A stretch of DNA of 64,000 nucleotides from Oenanthe sinensis (GCA_028671895.1 JAPMAC010000221.1:4650001-4714000), one strand, 5' to 3'; shown: positions 24,753 through 38,732, counted from the first letter of the stretch. The notes: generated by a model from the letters alone, not told the origin. Numbers and translations are program-made.

Positions 24753-24803
24753 CTTCTATAAGTAGGTGCAAACACTTTAACAAATTCCACTATCTATTTC
24801 AGA

Positions 24804-25669
24804 TGTCTAGTGATTCGGAGACCAGTACCTCTTCTCATTTCATCCACTTTCCCAAAGAATTGTGGGGTTCGTCTGAGTTCCAACGTGAATTGAATGAAAT
24901 ATTGGGAATGCATCGACATCCTTAGCTCTTGGGATCGAGATTAGCGCAGGGGCGATAGCCAATATAGCTCGGGTCTAGCAATCCAGCTCGGACTCGTTTA
25001 ACTTATTTTTCGACCCAACCTAGTCGATCGAGGACTCTCCCAGGAACGGAAACCCCGATGCTTGGAAGAAGAAGAGGTCCGTGGTACCAGGTTCGCCTGA
25101 CCTCTCATTTTTAAGCCGCGGGCCAGGGCCTATGTCAAAGGAGGAGGCTGATGCAGAGATTTCTAGGCGGATTGCGGAGCGAGCCGCTCAGGCCCAAGCT
25201 GGTGAAAATCCCCATCACCCTTGCCGAGCTATCCCAATCCATAGCGATTCGAGCTAGAGCGAGCTCGGAAGCACATACTATGAATCTCGCGACCCTAAGG
25301 GCAAGAGGGTTCGCACCAAAGTCGATATAGATCTCGAAGATGAGGCCACCTCTCATTGGGTCGAATCTTTGGAAAGCGAGGAGGATGACGCTGTGATTAG
25401 GTCGATCCACCTAGAGAATTATGATTGTGCCAGAGTAATCAGAGGGCGAGGCCTATACCCCTTCTAATCAGCCCGAACTGCAAGGGCCGATATATTTGGG
25501 TGCGAAGACGCTGGGTGATGAGGCGAGCAGTTCTTCAACAAAACCAACTTTTCCTCGAGTCCTTGCGGCTCGGGATCTTTCCACCAGCCTCACTTCATAA
25601 ACTCTGGCGGAGGCGGTCGAGCAATATAGATTGGAGGGGCACATCATTTTACCGCGACCCCACCAGAGA
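24804..25669 (+). pseudogene. Gypsy-type element gag-like frame, N-terminal part
   Basis: Starts MSSDSETSTSSHFIHFPKEL and runs through acidic, serine-rich blocks (for example KVDIDLEDEATSHWVESLES near 25318-25377) with stops at about 24924 and 25253 and later frame changes. The sequence is cut at 25669 by Copia-1, inside the target AGAGA, and resumes at 38733. Not functional. Confidence 0.6.
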
Positions 25670-27313
25670 TGTTTGAGATTAGAAAGCTATATGAATAGTA
25701 ATCGTGATAACTCAACACTAGAACATGACAAGTAAATAATACTACGCCTACACAGAAATCAGGAAGAAATGAAGACAAGGCAGATACAGTGAATCAAAAC
25801 ATTAGAAGAAGTTTTGAAATCTACTACAGGTCACTGAAAGAAGTTCATTAATATGTTCATGCTTCAGTGAAGAATAATGGTTGAAGACTTTCAGGGTTTC
25901 AGAAGTGTTGAAGATTCAGTGTAGAAGTGCCACAAGAAGATTTCAGTGTAAAGGCATTGATTGAAGATAGATAGTGTTCGAAGCATATGAATCTAGAAGA
26001 ATTGAAGACATGGTAAAGACAAGTGTCTAAGTACTAGAAAAGATTCCAGTGAAGTTACAATGTTTATTGACAGTCAGTGTTCGAAGCAATGAAGTTGCTG
26101 CAAACTTAACAATGTACGTAAGACTATAATACGAAGACCTGGATCGAAGTTAGTCGTCTGTGAACCAGACCAGTTGCACTAGGCGTCAGCAGTATGTGAA
26201 AGGAATCTGAGTATTAACTATAGAAGAATTGTTAAGTTGAAGAACGTACTTGGAAAGAACGTTTATTTATTAAGGTACGAAACGTGATTTGTAGAGGCTA
26301 CAGCCAAACAACTAAACAGCTCAAAGGGTGCAGGTGTAAAGTGTTACAACTTTGGTACGAAAAGTTAAAGTTTCTGAACTACAGTCGAAGAACGGAAACA
26401 GCCCAACAGCCAAACTGCAAGTGACCAAACCGCAAGTGACCCAGTGCAAGAAGTATAAAAGTTTGGTGATCAAATGGTAATTTGACCAAGTCAAATTAAA
26501 TTCAACACGTGAAAACTTCGACACCTAGCTGAATTTGTTGATCAGAATTCTAAGGCATATATTGCCAAGTGAATTCGACACATAGCCTTTAATATGCCAA
26601 AAATAAACTAAGTGATGTACATGCTGTAAGAAATCGACACATGCTGTACAAGACTAATAAATTCAACATGGGTTATACATGGAAGAAAAAGTTGACACTT
26701 AGATTTCTTGCTTCAAAAGAATTATTCCAAGGCATGTACAAGGGGATTTAATTCGACAGATAGGTCATGGGTTACTCATTCAAGGGTTGTCTTCTTCAAC
26801 ACAAAATATGTAGAGAGCTACTGCCGTGGCCGGAGCAAGAGATATAATTTATACACATCCATACCTTGCTCCCAGTCAGATATTAGGACTCGGTTCTTTA
26901 ATGAAAAATGCTCAGGGCTCCTAGATATCATTCCCTACGGACTCAGTTTTTCCTTGTACTAATTTAGATATATTTGTATAGGAACTGAGCCTTATATTTT
27001 TGTGTTAGTAGCAAAGAACTAATTTGTTCTTTGGAAACCAGTTATATTTTTAACTCGGTGTAGTAACCTCATGGTTTATATACGAAAAATATATTCCCCG
27101 AAACATGTCTCATTTAATTACTTGCTAATTTTCTAGAACTATATTGTTTATTCATAAAAAGAGAAAATTAGTAAGCTAGCCTCCTAAATACTACAAGAAC
27201 TCGAACCACTAACCGAACTCTAAATTATTTATCCGCAAAAGATTCGAAAGAATTTTTCAATTTAGTGAGTATCGTATTCAACCCCCCCTTCTACGCTACT
27301 TAGGGACCTAACA
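25670..27313 (+). repeat. Copia-1 5' LTR
   Basis: 1644 bp, TGTTTGAG ... CCTAACA. TATAAAA at 26454-26460 is a likely TATA box. Recurrent TCGACAC-type motifs occur between 26515 and 26760. It ends just before the PBS. Confidence 0.92.
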
Positions 27314-27315
27314 AT

Positions 27316-27327
27316 TGGTATCAGAGC
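27316..27327 (+). promoter_or_regulatory. Copia-1 primer-binding site
   Basis: TGGTATCAGAGC, complementary to the 3' end of plant initiator methionine tRNA, three bases after the 5' LTR. This is the standard plant copia PBS. Confidence 0.95.
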
Positions 27328-27419
27328 TCGCTGATTGATATACAAATCAGGATCCGTAGCCCAGTGAAGCTCACCGTGCCGAAGCTATCTGGACTCAGAA
27401 CGAGGAGGCATTGTCAAAT

Positions 27420-27735
27420 AAATTTAATTGCAAACTTTTAAATTTATTTTATAAACTATATAAAATTTATTTTATAAACTTTCATTAGTTTATGTTATAA
27501 ATTTTAATTAGTTTATTTTATAAATTTTAACTTAAATTTATTTTATAAACTTTTATAAAATTTATTTTATAAACTTTTATTAGTTTATGTTATAAATTTT
27601 AATTAGTTTATTTTATAAATTTTAACTTAAATTTATTTTATAAACTTTTATAAATTTTGTTTTATAAACTTCTATAAGTTTATATTATAAATTTTAATTA
27701 GTTTATTTTATAAATTTAATAAAGTTTAAGATTTA
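27420..27735. repeat. AT-only tandem repeats in the Copia-1 leader
   Basis: Units of roughly 110-120 bp built from AATTTATTTTATAAACTTT, TAGTTTATGTTATAAATTTT and AATTAGTTTATTTTATAAAT recur about three times. No coding capacity. Confidence 0.85.
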
Positions 27736-27794
27736 AATTTATTAAATATTATTTGGTCCATTTTTACGAAAAGCAGCAGCAGTTACTCAATGTT

Positions 27795-28030
27795 TGTCGA
27801 CGCCTAGAGGCAGGTCAGGCACGTACATATCGACACCTAGGTAGTTGATCAAATTATCCAAGTCAAGTGAAAAAAAATTTCGACACCTAGTACACAGCCT
27901 TGGAAAGTCAGTACATACAAGAGGAAGAATTCGACACCAAGCTATACTAGGAAGGAAAAATCGACACCTAGGTGGTAGTTGAATTGTCTAAGGCAGTAGT
28001 ACATAAAAGTCGACACCTAGCACCAAATTG
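27795..28030. repeat. TCGACACCTAG motif cluster in the Copia-1 leader
   Basis: TCGACACCTAG or one-base variants occur at least six times within about 230 bases (near 27797, 27828, 27879, 27931, 27960, 28008). The same motif is scattered through both LTRs. Confidence 0.8.
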
Positions 28031-28279
28031 TTATTTGGTACCCCAAGTTTTGTACTCTTTAATTTTTTATTTTAGATTTATTTTTTTTTGCAGAAAAATT
28101 AAAATTCTTGAAAACTAAAAATTTTCTTAAGTATTAATTTATGATATTTTAATTTTTAAGAAAATTCAAAATTCTTGAAAATTAATTATTTGTAAATTTT
28201 TATTTTTGATTAATTTATTTTCTGGGAAAATTAAAAATTCTGTAAATTTAAATTTTTCTTAAATATTAATTCGAGGGTG

Positions 28280-31200
28280 CTCAAGGAGGTAGTAGTTGAA
28301 GATTTTTCCGGGTAATGAAGACAACTGAGATTGACTGAAGATTATCCAATAAAATTAATTCTGGAACATGTTGAAGAAATATTGGTATTAATTTCCTCAG
28401 AGGTTTACTCCATAGGATCCCACTAATATTTTGGAAACTGCAAAAGAAGAAATTATTTGGGTACAGTTTTTGGTTGATTTAAGTTGAATTTTTGGATGAA
28501 AAATCTTTGGGGTTAAAGTAGTGAAGGAGAACAGACTGGACTACCTAGCATCTCAGTACAAGCCTTAAAGTTTATTCTACAGGGAGATTACAGGAAGTTC
28601 GTGCTAACACTGCAGATCATCTGGAACACAGGATACAGCTAACATGGATTTAAGGATACAACCACATTGTCTGTAAAAGACCTGTATGTGCTGAAGGCCT
28701 ATGAACTAGAACAAGAGCTGAAGAAGATAATATTTGGTAAAGCAGGTTGTTAGCATATCCACTGTATTTGTGACCCAGGAACCAAATTTGATTGAAGTCA
28801 AGGTTTAGAACCTCTGAACAGAAATGAATTGATCCAAGAAGCTGAATTGAATATGTGGTAGCTTGAGGTAGTGGTCAAGGTGTTATATGTGAATTTGACA
28901 CTTTGGAATAACCTGAGAACTGGACGACTAGTAAAGCCTGCAGGGCAACAGGAAGTTCAGTGACATCAGATTCAGACGGAATCCCAATTCTAAATCTAAG
29001 GTCCTTACCTATAGATTCCATGAAGGAGATTTTCAAGATCAGTTCAAGAGGCGGTTGCAAGACAGGGATGGTTTATATTTGAAAGACAAGATCAGGGTTT
29101 GCTACACAGTTTGAAGAAGCCTGTACAAGTAAAAGATGACAGACACTATGTTGGGTTATAGTAGGAATATCAAGCATTAGTGAGGATGCAGCAAGGGAAA
29201 ACATTTGTTGATGAAGTTAAATGCAAAGCTGATTCTATCAATGACAGTGATGAACCAAATGGATATCTGGCATCAATGACCAACACTGGAGATGAATCAC
29301 TAAGCACTTCACAGGTACACATTCTAACTAGTATACGTTTATCTAATTCAAAACTGTATAATGATTAGGTATTGAAATGTATTATATTCATGACAGCATG
29401 TTAGCATCTTAGGACTTAAATGCTTAATTGATTGCTAAGAATAAGATTGCATGCTAGGTTTCATGAGTTTATTAGTACATTTCATACTTGATTTTATATA
29501 CAGTAAAATGAATATCTAGAATTAGATAGGGTGTTCTAGACGGTTAAGTGTATCCCTAAACATTTGCTGGAACTTGATTTAAATCTTCTGTGATTTAATA
29601 CCTCTACTAATGTTGTGAAAATTGCTAAATAGACAAACAGGTCATAGATCAGATTTTATTTGTTCTTAATGACAAATGACTTGTTAATTGTTTATGTGCT
29701 TATTTTCATATGATTTGCTCCCACTCACATAGTTACACTTAAATGTCATAGCATATCATGTATTGCTTGTTAAGGGATAAAATGGTAGAATTATCTAAGT
29801 AGTCAGTAACATTTATAGATTTGAAGCTTAATCTAAAACTGACTTAGATAATTAAAGATAGTTAAAAATGTTAAACAACGACAGAAATGGATTAGACAGA
29901 ATTAGTAATTAATTTGTTAGTTCTTCTATCCATGTGTTTTTTATTGAAGCTGTTGTTACCACTATTTAAAGTAATATCTCTAACCCATCTGGACTCAATT
30001 GAAGTTGAGTACCAAGAAACGTAATCATTTGTGATTGCAGAGTATGTAACAAAAGACAAAAGTTATGTGACTTCGTGACATTTATTGTTCGAGGCATATG
30101 ATTAAGATTAAAGCTCTGACATCATAGTTGGTTGAGAAAGACTACCCAACGGCAACCTTTGGAGATGACAGCAAATGATGTACAAGGGACTTGGCTATAT
30201 ATATGGAATTGTCATCAGTGGAAGCATCTTTTTTGTTGAAGGACTTAAGCACTATCTACAGGGCACTTGGGAATTCTTTGTCAAGGGTTTTCTGGAAAAG
30301 CATTGAAAAGGAAAAGTGTTTGATCTCAAATAAGAAGGTTGGAAGTTCACTCAAACTGAGAGTGAGGAAGATTGTTTGTAGCTGACATGAAATTTGTATG
30401 CAAATGTGAAGTGAACTTTTCAGTAAAGCTTCATCAGTAAAGAGTTAGCTATGGCAAAAGAAGCTCTCACACTTGATATTCAAGACAATGGATTCTCGAT
30501 AAAGATGAAATTGGTGAGAGGACTGCTTCTAATGGAATTCTATCTAGAAGGACATTTTGAAGTATGTCACATAGGGAAGTCAATGAAAACATCACACTGA
30601 AGCAATTTATGTCAATGAAGAAATATGCTTAGTGGTAGTTGGTGACAACCCTAATTACAAATTGGTGATGTTCGTGCATTCAACAGACAAAATGTCACAG
30701 ATGGTAATTGATCGCATCAGGTAGATCAAGTTAGAAGCAAAGTAAGCTGTGAGAACTTTGAAGTCAGATAGTGGAACTGAATTTCGCGAATGAAGTTCTA
30801 AATGAAATCTGCACTGATAAAGGTACTTTGAAGCTGAATCAATTAACACAGCATGCTGCTTTAATCAACAAGATCGTGAAAAGACATCATATGAGTTAAT
30901 GGCCAACCAGAAGCAAACCACTGAAATTCTTTCGTGTGTTTGGAGGAAATTGATATTTATTGAAGATTTATCTGAGTATCTTGACAAAGTTAAGACTCAA
31001 GGAACAATTTTCCTCAGCTACTCAGTAATGATGAAAAACCAGAAGGTGATTAAAAGTCTGAATGTGTCGACCTACTACACCAAGGTCCCAAGCATTCAAA
31101 TGAAAGACTATTATGAATCTTTGAAGTATGACATCTTGTCAGAGTCAAATTCAGATAATGATGATGATGAAACTGAGGTTGCAGAAGGAATCAATGATAA

Positions 31201-32740
31201 TGATGATGATTCAGATATTATTAGTGGAAATGGTAGTGAAACTACACAACTCGTGAACTTTAACAGAATCCACTGAAAAAGGTCAAGGATCTTCAACATA
31301 TCCTAAGAGCAACTCAGGGGGAGCAAAATAAAAGAAGGATCTACTAGTCGTACTCAACACAATGAAGATCAAAGGAATACATCAAGAACATATCTGCTGA
31401 GACAAAGGGTTTGAAGTCAAAGTCATTCCTGGAGTCTAGTTCTTAGTAAACCAGATTTTGAGTAAAGGCTAGAAGTGCTAATCAAGATGAACATATATTT
31501 TTCGGGACCGAACAATCAATAATTGGTATCCCAAAGAATAGTGAAGATGCACTGATTGATCCAGATTGGGTGATTGCAATGCAAGATGATCTCAATCAGT
31601 TCGAAGGTAGAAACTACTGAAGCTGGAACCCAGACCACTAAAGTCGAAGATGAAATTGGTACAGTAAGGGTTCACAGAAACTGGATGACTATTGACATTG
31701 TTATGAGGGACAAGGCCAAATTGGTTACTACATGTTACTATAAAGTAGAAGGTATCGACGATGATGGAAACAGAATCTTCGGGATTTTCAAGATCAAACA
31801 GTAAGCACCAGGGACAAGATTTGATCCTTTTTGGGCCTAACAAGATAAGGACCTAACAATAGGATATTCCTAGCACATGTTGAGCATTCAAGCATGGATA
31901 TCTATCAGATGAATGTGAACAAAGTGCTCTCCTGAATGGAGTTAGGGATTGAAGAAAATCTTCAAGGATAAGGTATGACACTCTAACTAGTTTATTACTT
32001 GAAAATGATTTTATATTAGAGTAGTTATACACATTTATCTCTCTAGAATACATGGCACACACAATGTTTTATATGTGCTAGTATACCATGATTATATTAT
32101 ATGTGGGTCTATTAATGAAAATTTGGAAAGATATTTGCTAAGTTAATGCAGAGTAGGTACAACATGAGCATGTTGGAAGAGTTGCAATTCTTTTTGGATT
32201 ACAAGTAATTCGAAAGAATGATGGCAATTAAAGTAAGTTAAGGATCTTTTGAAGATGCGTAATTTAAAAGATTCTAGACCTGCCAAGACTTCTTGCCAAT
32301 ATTCCACTAAGCTTGATCAGGGAAAATCAGGTATATGAACTGAAGTGACAAGCTATAGAGGTAATCAGCTCATTACTTATTCAAGTGCATAAAGACCATA
32401 TATTTTATTCTCGATATGCCTATGTTCAAGTTTCCAAGTGGATACTAGAGAATCTTATCTTATAGCTAAGTTATGAATTGTTAGATATCTTAGGGGATCA
32501 CCAATTCTTGAAATCTGGGACCCTAAAGATACTAGGTTTAACCTAATTGGCTATATATATATAGATAATGCAGGTTGTAAGAAAGACATGAAAGTCATTC
32601 CTAGAAGCTGTCAATTTCTAGCAACTCTGTTGATCTCTTCACACCACTTAAGGAACAAGCTCATGGACACCAGGTATCATTTCTTTTGAGAGTTGTCCTT
32701 AGTAGAATAACTTGTAGATATTTGTTAAACAACTTGATGA
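28280..32740 (+). pseudogene. Copia-1 gag-pol relic
   Basis: Copia polyprotein pieces in order: integrase LKSDSGTEFRE near 30760; an integrase/linker block 30899-31276 (KTSYELMANQK-like, then GTIFLSYS); reverse transcriptase start DPDWVIAMQDDLNQFE near 31555-31605; a finger segment EIGTVRVHRNWM near 31650; an HSSMDIYQMNV block near 31885-31915; LGELQFF-like remains near 32170; and RNase H blocks ILEIWDPKDTRFNLIGYI near 32505-32560. Stops and frameshifts separate nearly every block, so it cannot make the enzymes. The gag part (28280-30600) is too decayed to delimit. Confidence 0.8.
31311..31323 (+). promoter_or_regulatory. Possible central polypurine tract of Copia-1
   Basis: AACTCAGGGGGAG in the integrase/reverse-transcriptase linker. 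The same 13 bases occur at the equivalent place in Copia-3 (twice, 58648-58660 and 58732-58744 on the other strand). See findings; function is inferred. Confidence 0.4.
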
Positions 32741-35700
32741 ATTCATTTTATCTAAGTTGGTTAGTGAACTTGTGATATTATTTATATGCATATTTGTTGG
32801 AAATCCCATCTGCAAGGAATTCCTAAATGAGTTCACAAGTATTAAATTTTCCCTATTTAAAGGACTTGTGAATTTGTTTTAAATTCAGTACCTCATACTT
32901 TTTGCTATTAGTTTAATTATCATGATTTCAATGTTATATGCATATGTGGTAGTTAAATTTTCTAGCATAAGTTAGCAACATAATTATTTGTATGTTAAAT
33001 ATTTAATGAGTATTAGTCAATGATGTCTTGCTTAATTGCTCTGATATTTTTAAATATTTTATTACAAATAATTGTGATACTTTTGATTTTAGTGACAATA
33101 TTTAGAATTTATGTTCTAAGTAAACAATGCATATTTTAAAAATCACTAATATTAAAAACTGAAGTATTTTCTAAGTTATATGTATAAAATTCTCAATATT
33201 TTATATACTTGGGAAATATTTCTAAATTTGATTTTCAATTGCGAGGAGTAGCAATTAGGAACACAAGTGGTAAATGTCTATATTTAAAGGACTTGTGAAT
33301 TTCTATTCAACTATTTTCTCGAACTTACGTATATCAATAATAATTGTTATGAGTATAATTGTAATATGCTAGAGTGACGATTATTAGATATAGCGTAGGA
33401 AGTTAGATGCTAATATTCAATCCTATGAATATTTTAGTATTTAGCGAAATTATTTTATCTTATTAAAATTATGGATTGAAGCAATTCAATGATTATCAGT
33501 TTCATAATTTTGATTTGATAAAATATAAGAAGCACAATTTCTTGCATCTTGAAATTATTGATAAATATCGAATAATTGGTATCAGCGTGCAATTAATTGT
33601 GATATTTTTAATATTAGCGATAAAACAAGTTGTTTATCTGAAATCACTAATAATAAAAATATGTCTAAATATTTATTGTTCTACTGAATGATTGCCATGT
33701 TTATTTGATATATATGCATGTGATTGGCAATTGCTTAGTATAACATAAGTATTTAATTTATTTTGATTTATTTAAATCATGATGATATATAACAATTCAG
33801 TGATATATTGGTTCCATGATTTAAGTAAATTAAAATAAATAAGAAGCATAATTATTTGTAGTATAATTATCATCTTTTATTACTCTGTGTTAATTGAATA
33901 ATATTTTATTACAAAATAATTGTGATATATTGATACTAATGGGTTTGCTTAGTTTTTATTCTAAGTAAAAATTGGTTTTTGAAAATGCCGTTAGTATTAA
34001 TATATTTAGTTTTCTGTCTTTGACTGATTAATAAATCTGAATGTATTAAAAAGAAATTTTTGTCTATTTCTTCTTCAAAATGTTTTATACAAAGATACAT
34101 TCATTTTTCTATCAGTTTTAGATAAGAAAACTTCAGAGTTCTTTTTCAAAACTTCTCTTTTGAAAAACTTTGCTTGAGGATAATTTTTCTTCAATTCTAA
34201 AATATTTTATCATCTCCCAAAAGCTAGTTTTAATAGTTTAATCTTTAAAAGCTTTTTCTCTCTTTTGAAAAATTGTTTTAACTTCGAGGTACCAATCACT
34301 TGTAAAATTATTTGTTTTCAAACGCTTGTTTCAATGTATGTTTCACATTGATTCAAAGTACCAAAACAGTGATTGTTGCTTTGAAGGCCTAGTACTGTAT
34401 TGTTAAGCATTCATTCACCCCAATTGTCATGTTTTTATTTTAAGTCGGGGATACTATCAGATGGACGAAAATGATGTAAATCATAATTGCATTATGAGTC
34501 GAAAAATCATTGTCTTCTATCTGATAAGAATGTTTTGCAAAGCTGTTTTCAAAACATACAGTTCTTAGGTTTAATTGAAAAAAATCATTTTACTGAGATA
34601 AAATTTGGTAAGAGAGTTGAATTTCTTCTTTGGTATAAATTCCCGCGTTTTATTATGGGAAGTTTGCCTTATAAGAAATTCATAAGGGATAGAAGCTTTT
34701 TTCTCTGATATACATTCCCGTGTTTTATTATGAGATAAGTATCTTAAAGAAAATTTCTATTGGTTTCATGCTCTTAAATGATAAATCTTTAAAACCGACA
34801 AAACTCTTTTAATAAAAGTGCTCTAATGCAATCGTTTACCATTCCTTCTTATATTTTTCTTTCTCCTTGAGATGAAAAATATGTTTTGGAATGTTAAAAT
34901 GATTATCTTTTTATCTTATTTAATTGATTTTATCCTTTTAGCCCCCAATGGCTACAGAAGCTGGTCAGGAGGTTGAAAATCCATCAATCTCTTACCCAGG
35001 CCTTAGTACCAAACACTCACTCATCCACTTCCATATATTAACCCCTGGAGATACAAGGAACTTATGTAAATTAGAGGTTGATAAGAGAGAAACTGCACTT
35101 GATGCAGCAAATAAGGATGAAGTCGGAAGTGCACCCACAGCTCTACCTCTAGAGAAGAAAAGTAGTATATAACTGAGGTATCTGTAAGCTCATCTGCATC
35201 TTCTCAAAAGGATGCAGAGCTGAAAAGGCAATTAAACTGTCTCTGGAATCATTCTCTTAACAGGGTGAGTCCATTGAAATTCGCTCGTCAGCCAAAGCAC
35301 CTTGTATTGTGTCAAGCACACCACTGGCACTCACGCTGATGGTAAGCCCAAATAGATAAATTCTAGGAACACATTGCAAGGCATGCACAGTGAGAGGTAT
35401 AGGCATTCAGAGGAGATACAGACTCTAGTTAGCCATACATTACATTGTCCAATGTATCTACCTCAAACAGAAGGTAATCTTCTGCATCCCGAAAGGGAGA
35501 TCTCTTGTTCAGATTTATCTGGGCTTGAGAGGCAACTGCTTGACAAGAATTCTTCGGATGAGTCAAGTAGGGTAATTTACACAAAATTCCCGTCATTGGG
35601 TTACGAGGGAAACGTAGGCTCTAAATTGCCATTCATTACATTGCCTACTACGTCGCCCCTCCTGGAAGGAACATTTCCAGATCCTGAAAAGGAAGTCCAC

Positions 35701-36980
35701 CTCCCATTTATGGAGAAGGTGTGAGGAAACTCCTTGATAGAACAAGGCAGGATTTCCTAACAGATTTTAAAATCTTGGGATAACCATCTCAAAGAGGTGA
35801 GGCTCCACTAGATAGTGATTTAGCAATTGCTATTGAGTCTGGTGCTGAGACAATGCTTATGTATGATAGATCAAAAACATCTCAATGAGGCAATTCTCCA
35901 TTTGATAGTGATTCAGTTCATTCTGATGAATCAGGTGTTGGGAATATATATGAATTGACAGATTTCACTTGCAAGTACAGAAGACTATATTTGGAATGCA
36001 GAGTGAAAGTGAGAGAGAGAAACACTTAAGTGAAAGTGAGGGAGAGATATACTTGAGTGAGAGATAGGGAGAGAAAGAGTGAAACACTTCAAGTGCTCGA
36101 CCCTTAAGTGTAAACACTAACAGAACGTAGTAGAAGTGAGGAAACCATAACCCAAACACTTACCCTTGCTACTTGCTACTTCAGAAAGAAAAGCTACTAT
36201 ATTTTTCCCGATCAACGACAGACGAGAACCTTCTTTGGAAGACAAACCATTCAAAAGTGGGCCATTGGAGGATTCCTCAACTAAGGGGAGAAATTATAGG
36301 AAGAAAAAGGAGAAGTTAATAAAGTCTTATCTTCGTATCCTTCGAAAAAGTTATTATCCTAAAGGGGTTCGCATCCTGGATCCTTAGGGGAAGATCCTTA
36401 GAAAAAAGGTTTGTATCCTTAGGGGGAGATTTTAGACAGAGAGAAAAAGAAAATCTTATCTTCTGATCCTTATGGGAAACAACAGAATATGGAAGAATCA
36501 AGGAACTGTATCCTATACTTGAAAGGAGTTGTCAGTAGAGGATTCCTCATCCAAGTGGGAAGTACAGAAAAGAATTGACATTTCCATTGATTATCTAAAG
36601 GGAGAAGAAGAAAAAGAAGAAGAATCACATTCTTAGGGGGAGAACATTATTTGAGTTGTGTTCTATGTTCAACAGAAGACGTTCCCAGGAATTTGAATTC
36701 TTATGAAGCTCTGTTCATGACAAGTTCTTTAAGTTCAAACTATGAAGGATTTTGAAGCAGAGAAAGCTCAAACAGATAGAAAAGAAAGTGATACTACATG
36801 AATATCAGTTCAGTGCTAGAGGAACAGACATCATTCATTTCAGTTTCTCAAGAATTCTGGAAATGCAGTATCTAATCCAGAAAAACCAGTAACATTATTT
36901 ACAATTCCCAGACGATTACTTTTTCTAGGTGTTAGTTGAGTTATCCTCTCTATGAGATTTGTTTGCTAAGTTTAACAATC
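32741..36980 (+). other. Copia-1 post-pol region with diverged repeats and short open frames
   Basis: From about 32880 to 33970 related AT-rich blocks recur (for example ATTTAAAGGACTTGTGAATTT at 32857 and 33284; TATTACAAATAATTGTGATA-like at 33060 and 33910). Two short frames at 34948-35172 and 35374-35724 are unrecognised; they sit where SIRE-type elements carry an extra open frame and may be its remains. From 36250 to 36660 several TCCTTAGGGGGAGA-like purine tracts precede the true polypurine tract. Confidence 0.5.
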
Positions 36981-36994
36981 AAATAGGGGGAGAT
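36981..36994 (+). promoter_or_regulatory. Copia-1 polypurine tract
   Basis: AAATAGGGGGAGAT immediately before the TG of the 3' LTR; identical to the tract of Copia-3. Confidence 0.93.
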
Positions 36995-38732
36995 TGTTTG
37001 AGATTACGAAGCTGTATGAATAGTAATCGTGATAACTCAACACTAGAACATGACAAGTAAATAATACTACGCCTACACAGAAATTAGGAAGAAATGAAGA
37101 CAAGGCAGATACAGTGAATCAAGACATTAGAAGAAGGTTTGTAGTCTACTACAGGTCACTGAAAGAAGTTCATTAATATGTTCATGCTTCAGTGAAGAAT
37201 AATGGTTGAAGACTTTCAGGGTTTCAGAAGTGTTGAAGATTCAGTATAGAAGTGCCACAAGAAGATTTCAGTGTAAAGGCATTGATTGAAGATAGACAGT
37301 GTTCGAAGCATATGAATCTAGAAGAATTGAAGACATGGTAAAGACAAGTGTCTAAGTACCAGAAAAGATTCCAGTGAAGTTACAATGTTTATTGACAGTC
37401 AGTGTTCGAAGCAATGAAGTTGCTGCAAACTTAACAATGTACGTAAGGCTATAATACGAAGACCTGGATCGAAGTTAGTCGTCTGTGAACCAGACCAGTT
37501 GCACTAGGCGTCAGCAGTTTGTGAAAGGAATCTGAGTATTGACTATAGAAGAATTGTTAAGTTGAAGAACGTACTTGGAAAGAACGTTTATTTATTAAGG
37601 TACGAAACGTGATTTGTAGAGGCTACAGCCAAACAGCTAAACAGCTCTAAGGGTGCAGGGTGTAAAGTGTCACAACTTTGGTACGAAAAGTTAAAGTTTC
37701 TGAACTACAGTCGAAGAACGGAAACAACCCAATAACCAAATCGCAAGTGACCAAACCGCAAGTGACCAAGTGCAAAAAGTATAAAAGGTTGGTGATCAAA
37801 TGGTAATTTGACCAAGTCAAATTAAATTCAACACTTGAAAACTTTGACACCTAGCTGAATATATTGATTATAATTCTAAGGCATATACTGCCAAGTGAAT
37901 TCGACACATAGCCTTTAATATGCCAAAAATAGACTAAGTGATGTACATGCTGTAAGAAATCGACACATGCTGTACAAGACTAATAAATTCAACATGGGCT
38001 ATACATGGAAGAAAAAGTTGACACTTAGATTTCTTGCTTCAAAAGAATTATTCCAAGGCATGTACAAGGGGATTTAATTCGACACATAGGTCATACAGGG
38101 CAACAGAATTCGACACTCAGCCCCTCAGCCAATCAAATCACAACAGCCTACTTTATTGATTTAAAGACTACACAAATAAGAAGATGTGAGCCACTCATTC
38201 AAAGGTCGTCTTCTTCAATACAAAATATGTAGAGAGCTACTACCATGGCCGGAGCAAGAGATATAATTTATACACATCCATACCTTGCTCCCAGTCAGAT
38301 ATTAGGACCCGGTTCTTTAATGAAAAATGCTCAGGGCTCCTAGATATCACTCCCTACGGACTCAGTTTTTCCTTGTACTAATTTAGATATATTTGTATAG
38401 GAACTGAGCCTTATATTTTTGTGTTAGTAGTAAAGAACTAATTTGTTCTTTGGAAACCATTTATATTTTTAACTGGGTGTAGCAACCTCAGGGTTTATAT
38501 ACGAAAAATATATTCCCCGAAACTTGTCTCATTTAATTACTTGTTAATTTTCTAGAACTATATTGTTTATTCATAAAAAGAGAAAATTAGTAAGCTAGCC
38601 TCCTAAATACTACAAGAACTCGAACCACTAACCGAACTCTAAATTATTTATCCGCAAAAGATTCGAAAGAATTTTTCAATTTAGTGAGTATCGTATTCAA
38701 CCCCCCCTTCTACGCTACTTCGAGACCGAACA
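36995..38732 (+). repeat. Copia-1 3' LTR
   Basis: 1738 bp, TGTTTGAG ... CCGAACA, followed by the AGAGA duplication. Longer than the 5' copy because it keeps a block around 38090-38190 (AATTCGACACTCAGCCCCTC and onward). Confidence 0.92.

Larger units (their letters stand above)
25670..38732 (+). mobile_element. Copia-1: decayed SIRE-like Ty1/copia element with both LTRs
   Basis: LTRs at 25670-27313 and 36995-38732 both start TGTTTGAGATTA and end in ACA. The flanking AGAGA is duplicated exactly (25665-25669 and 38733-38737). A PBS follows the left LTR, and AAATAGGGGGAGAT precedes the right LTR. The internal 9.7 kb keeps fragments of pol in the right order, all broken. Comparing the first 380 bases of the LTRs by eye I count about 11 mismatches. 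The left LTR also lacks about 100 bp present in the right one (around 38090-38190). Confidence 0.93.
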
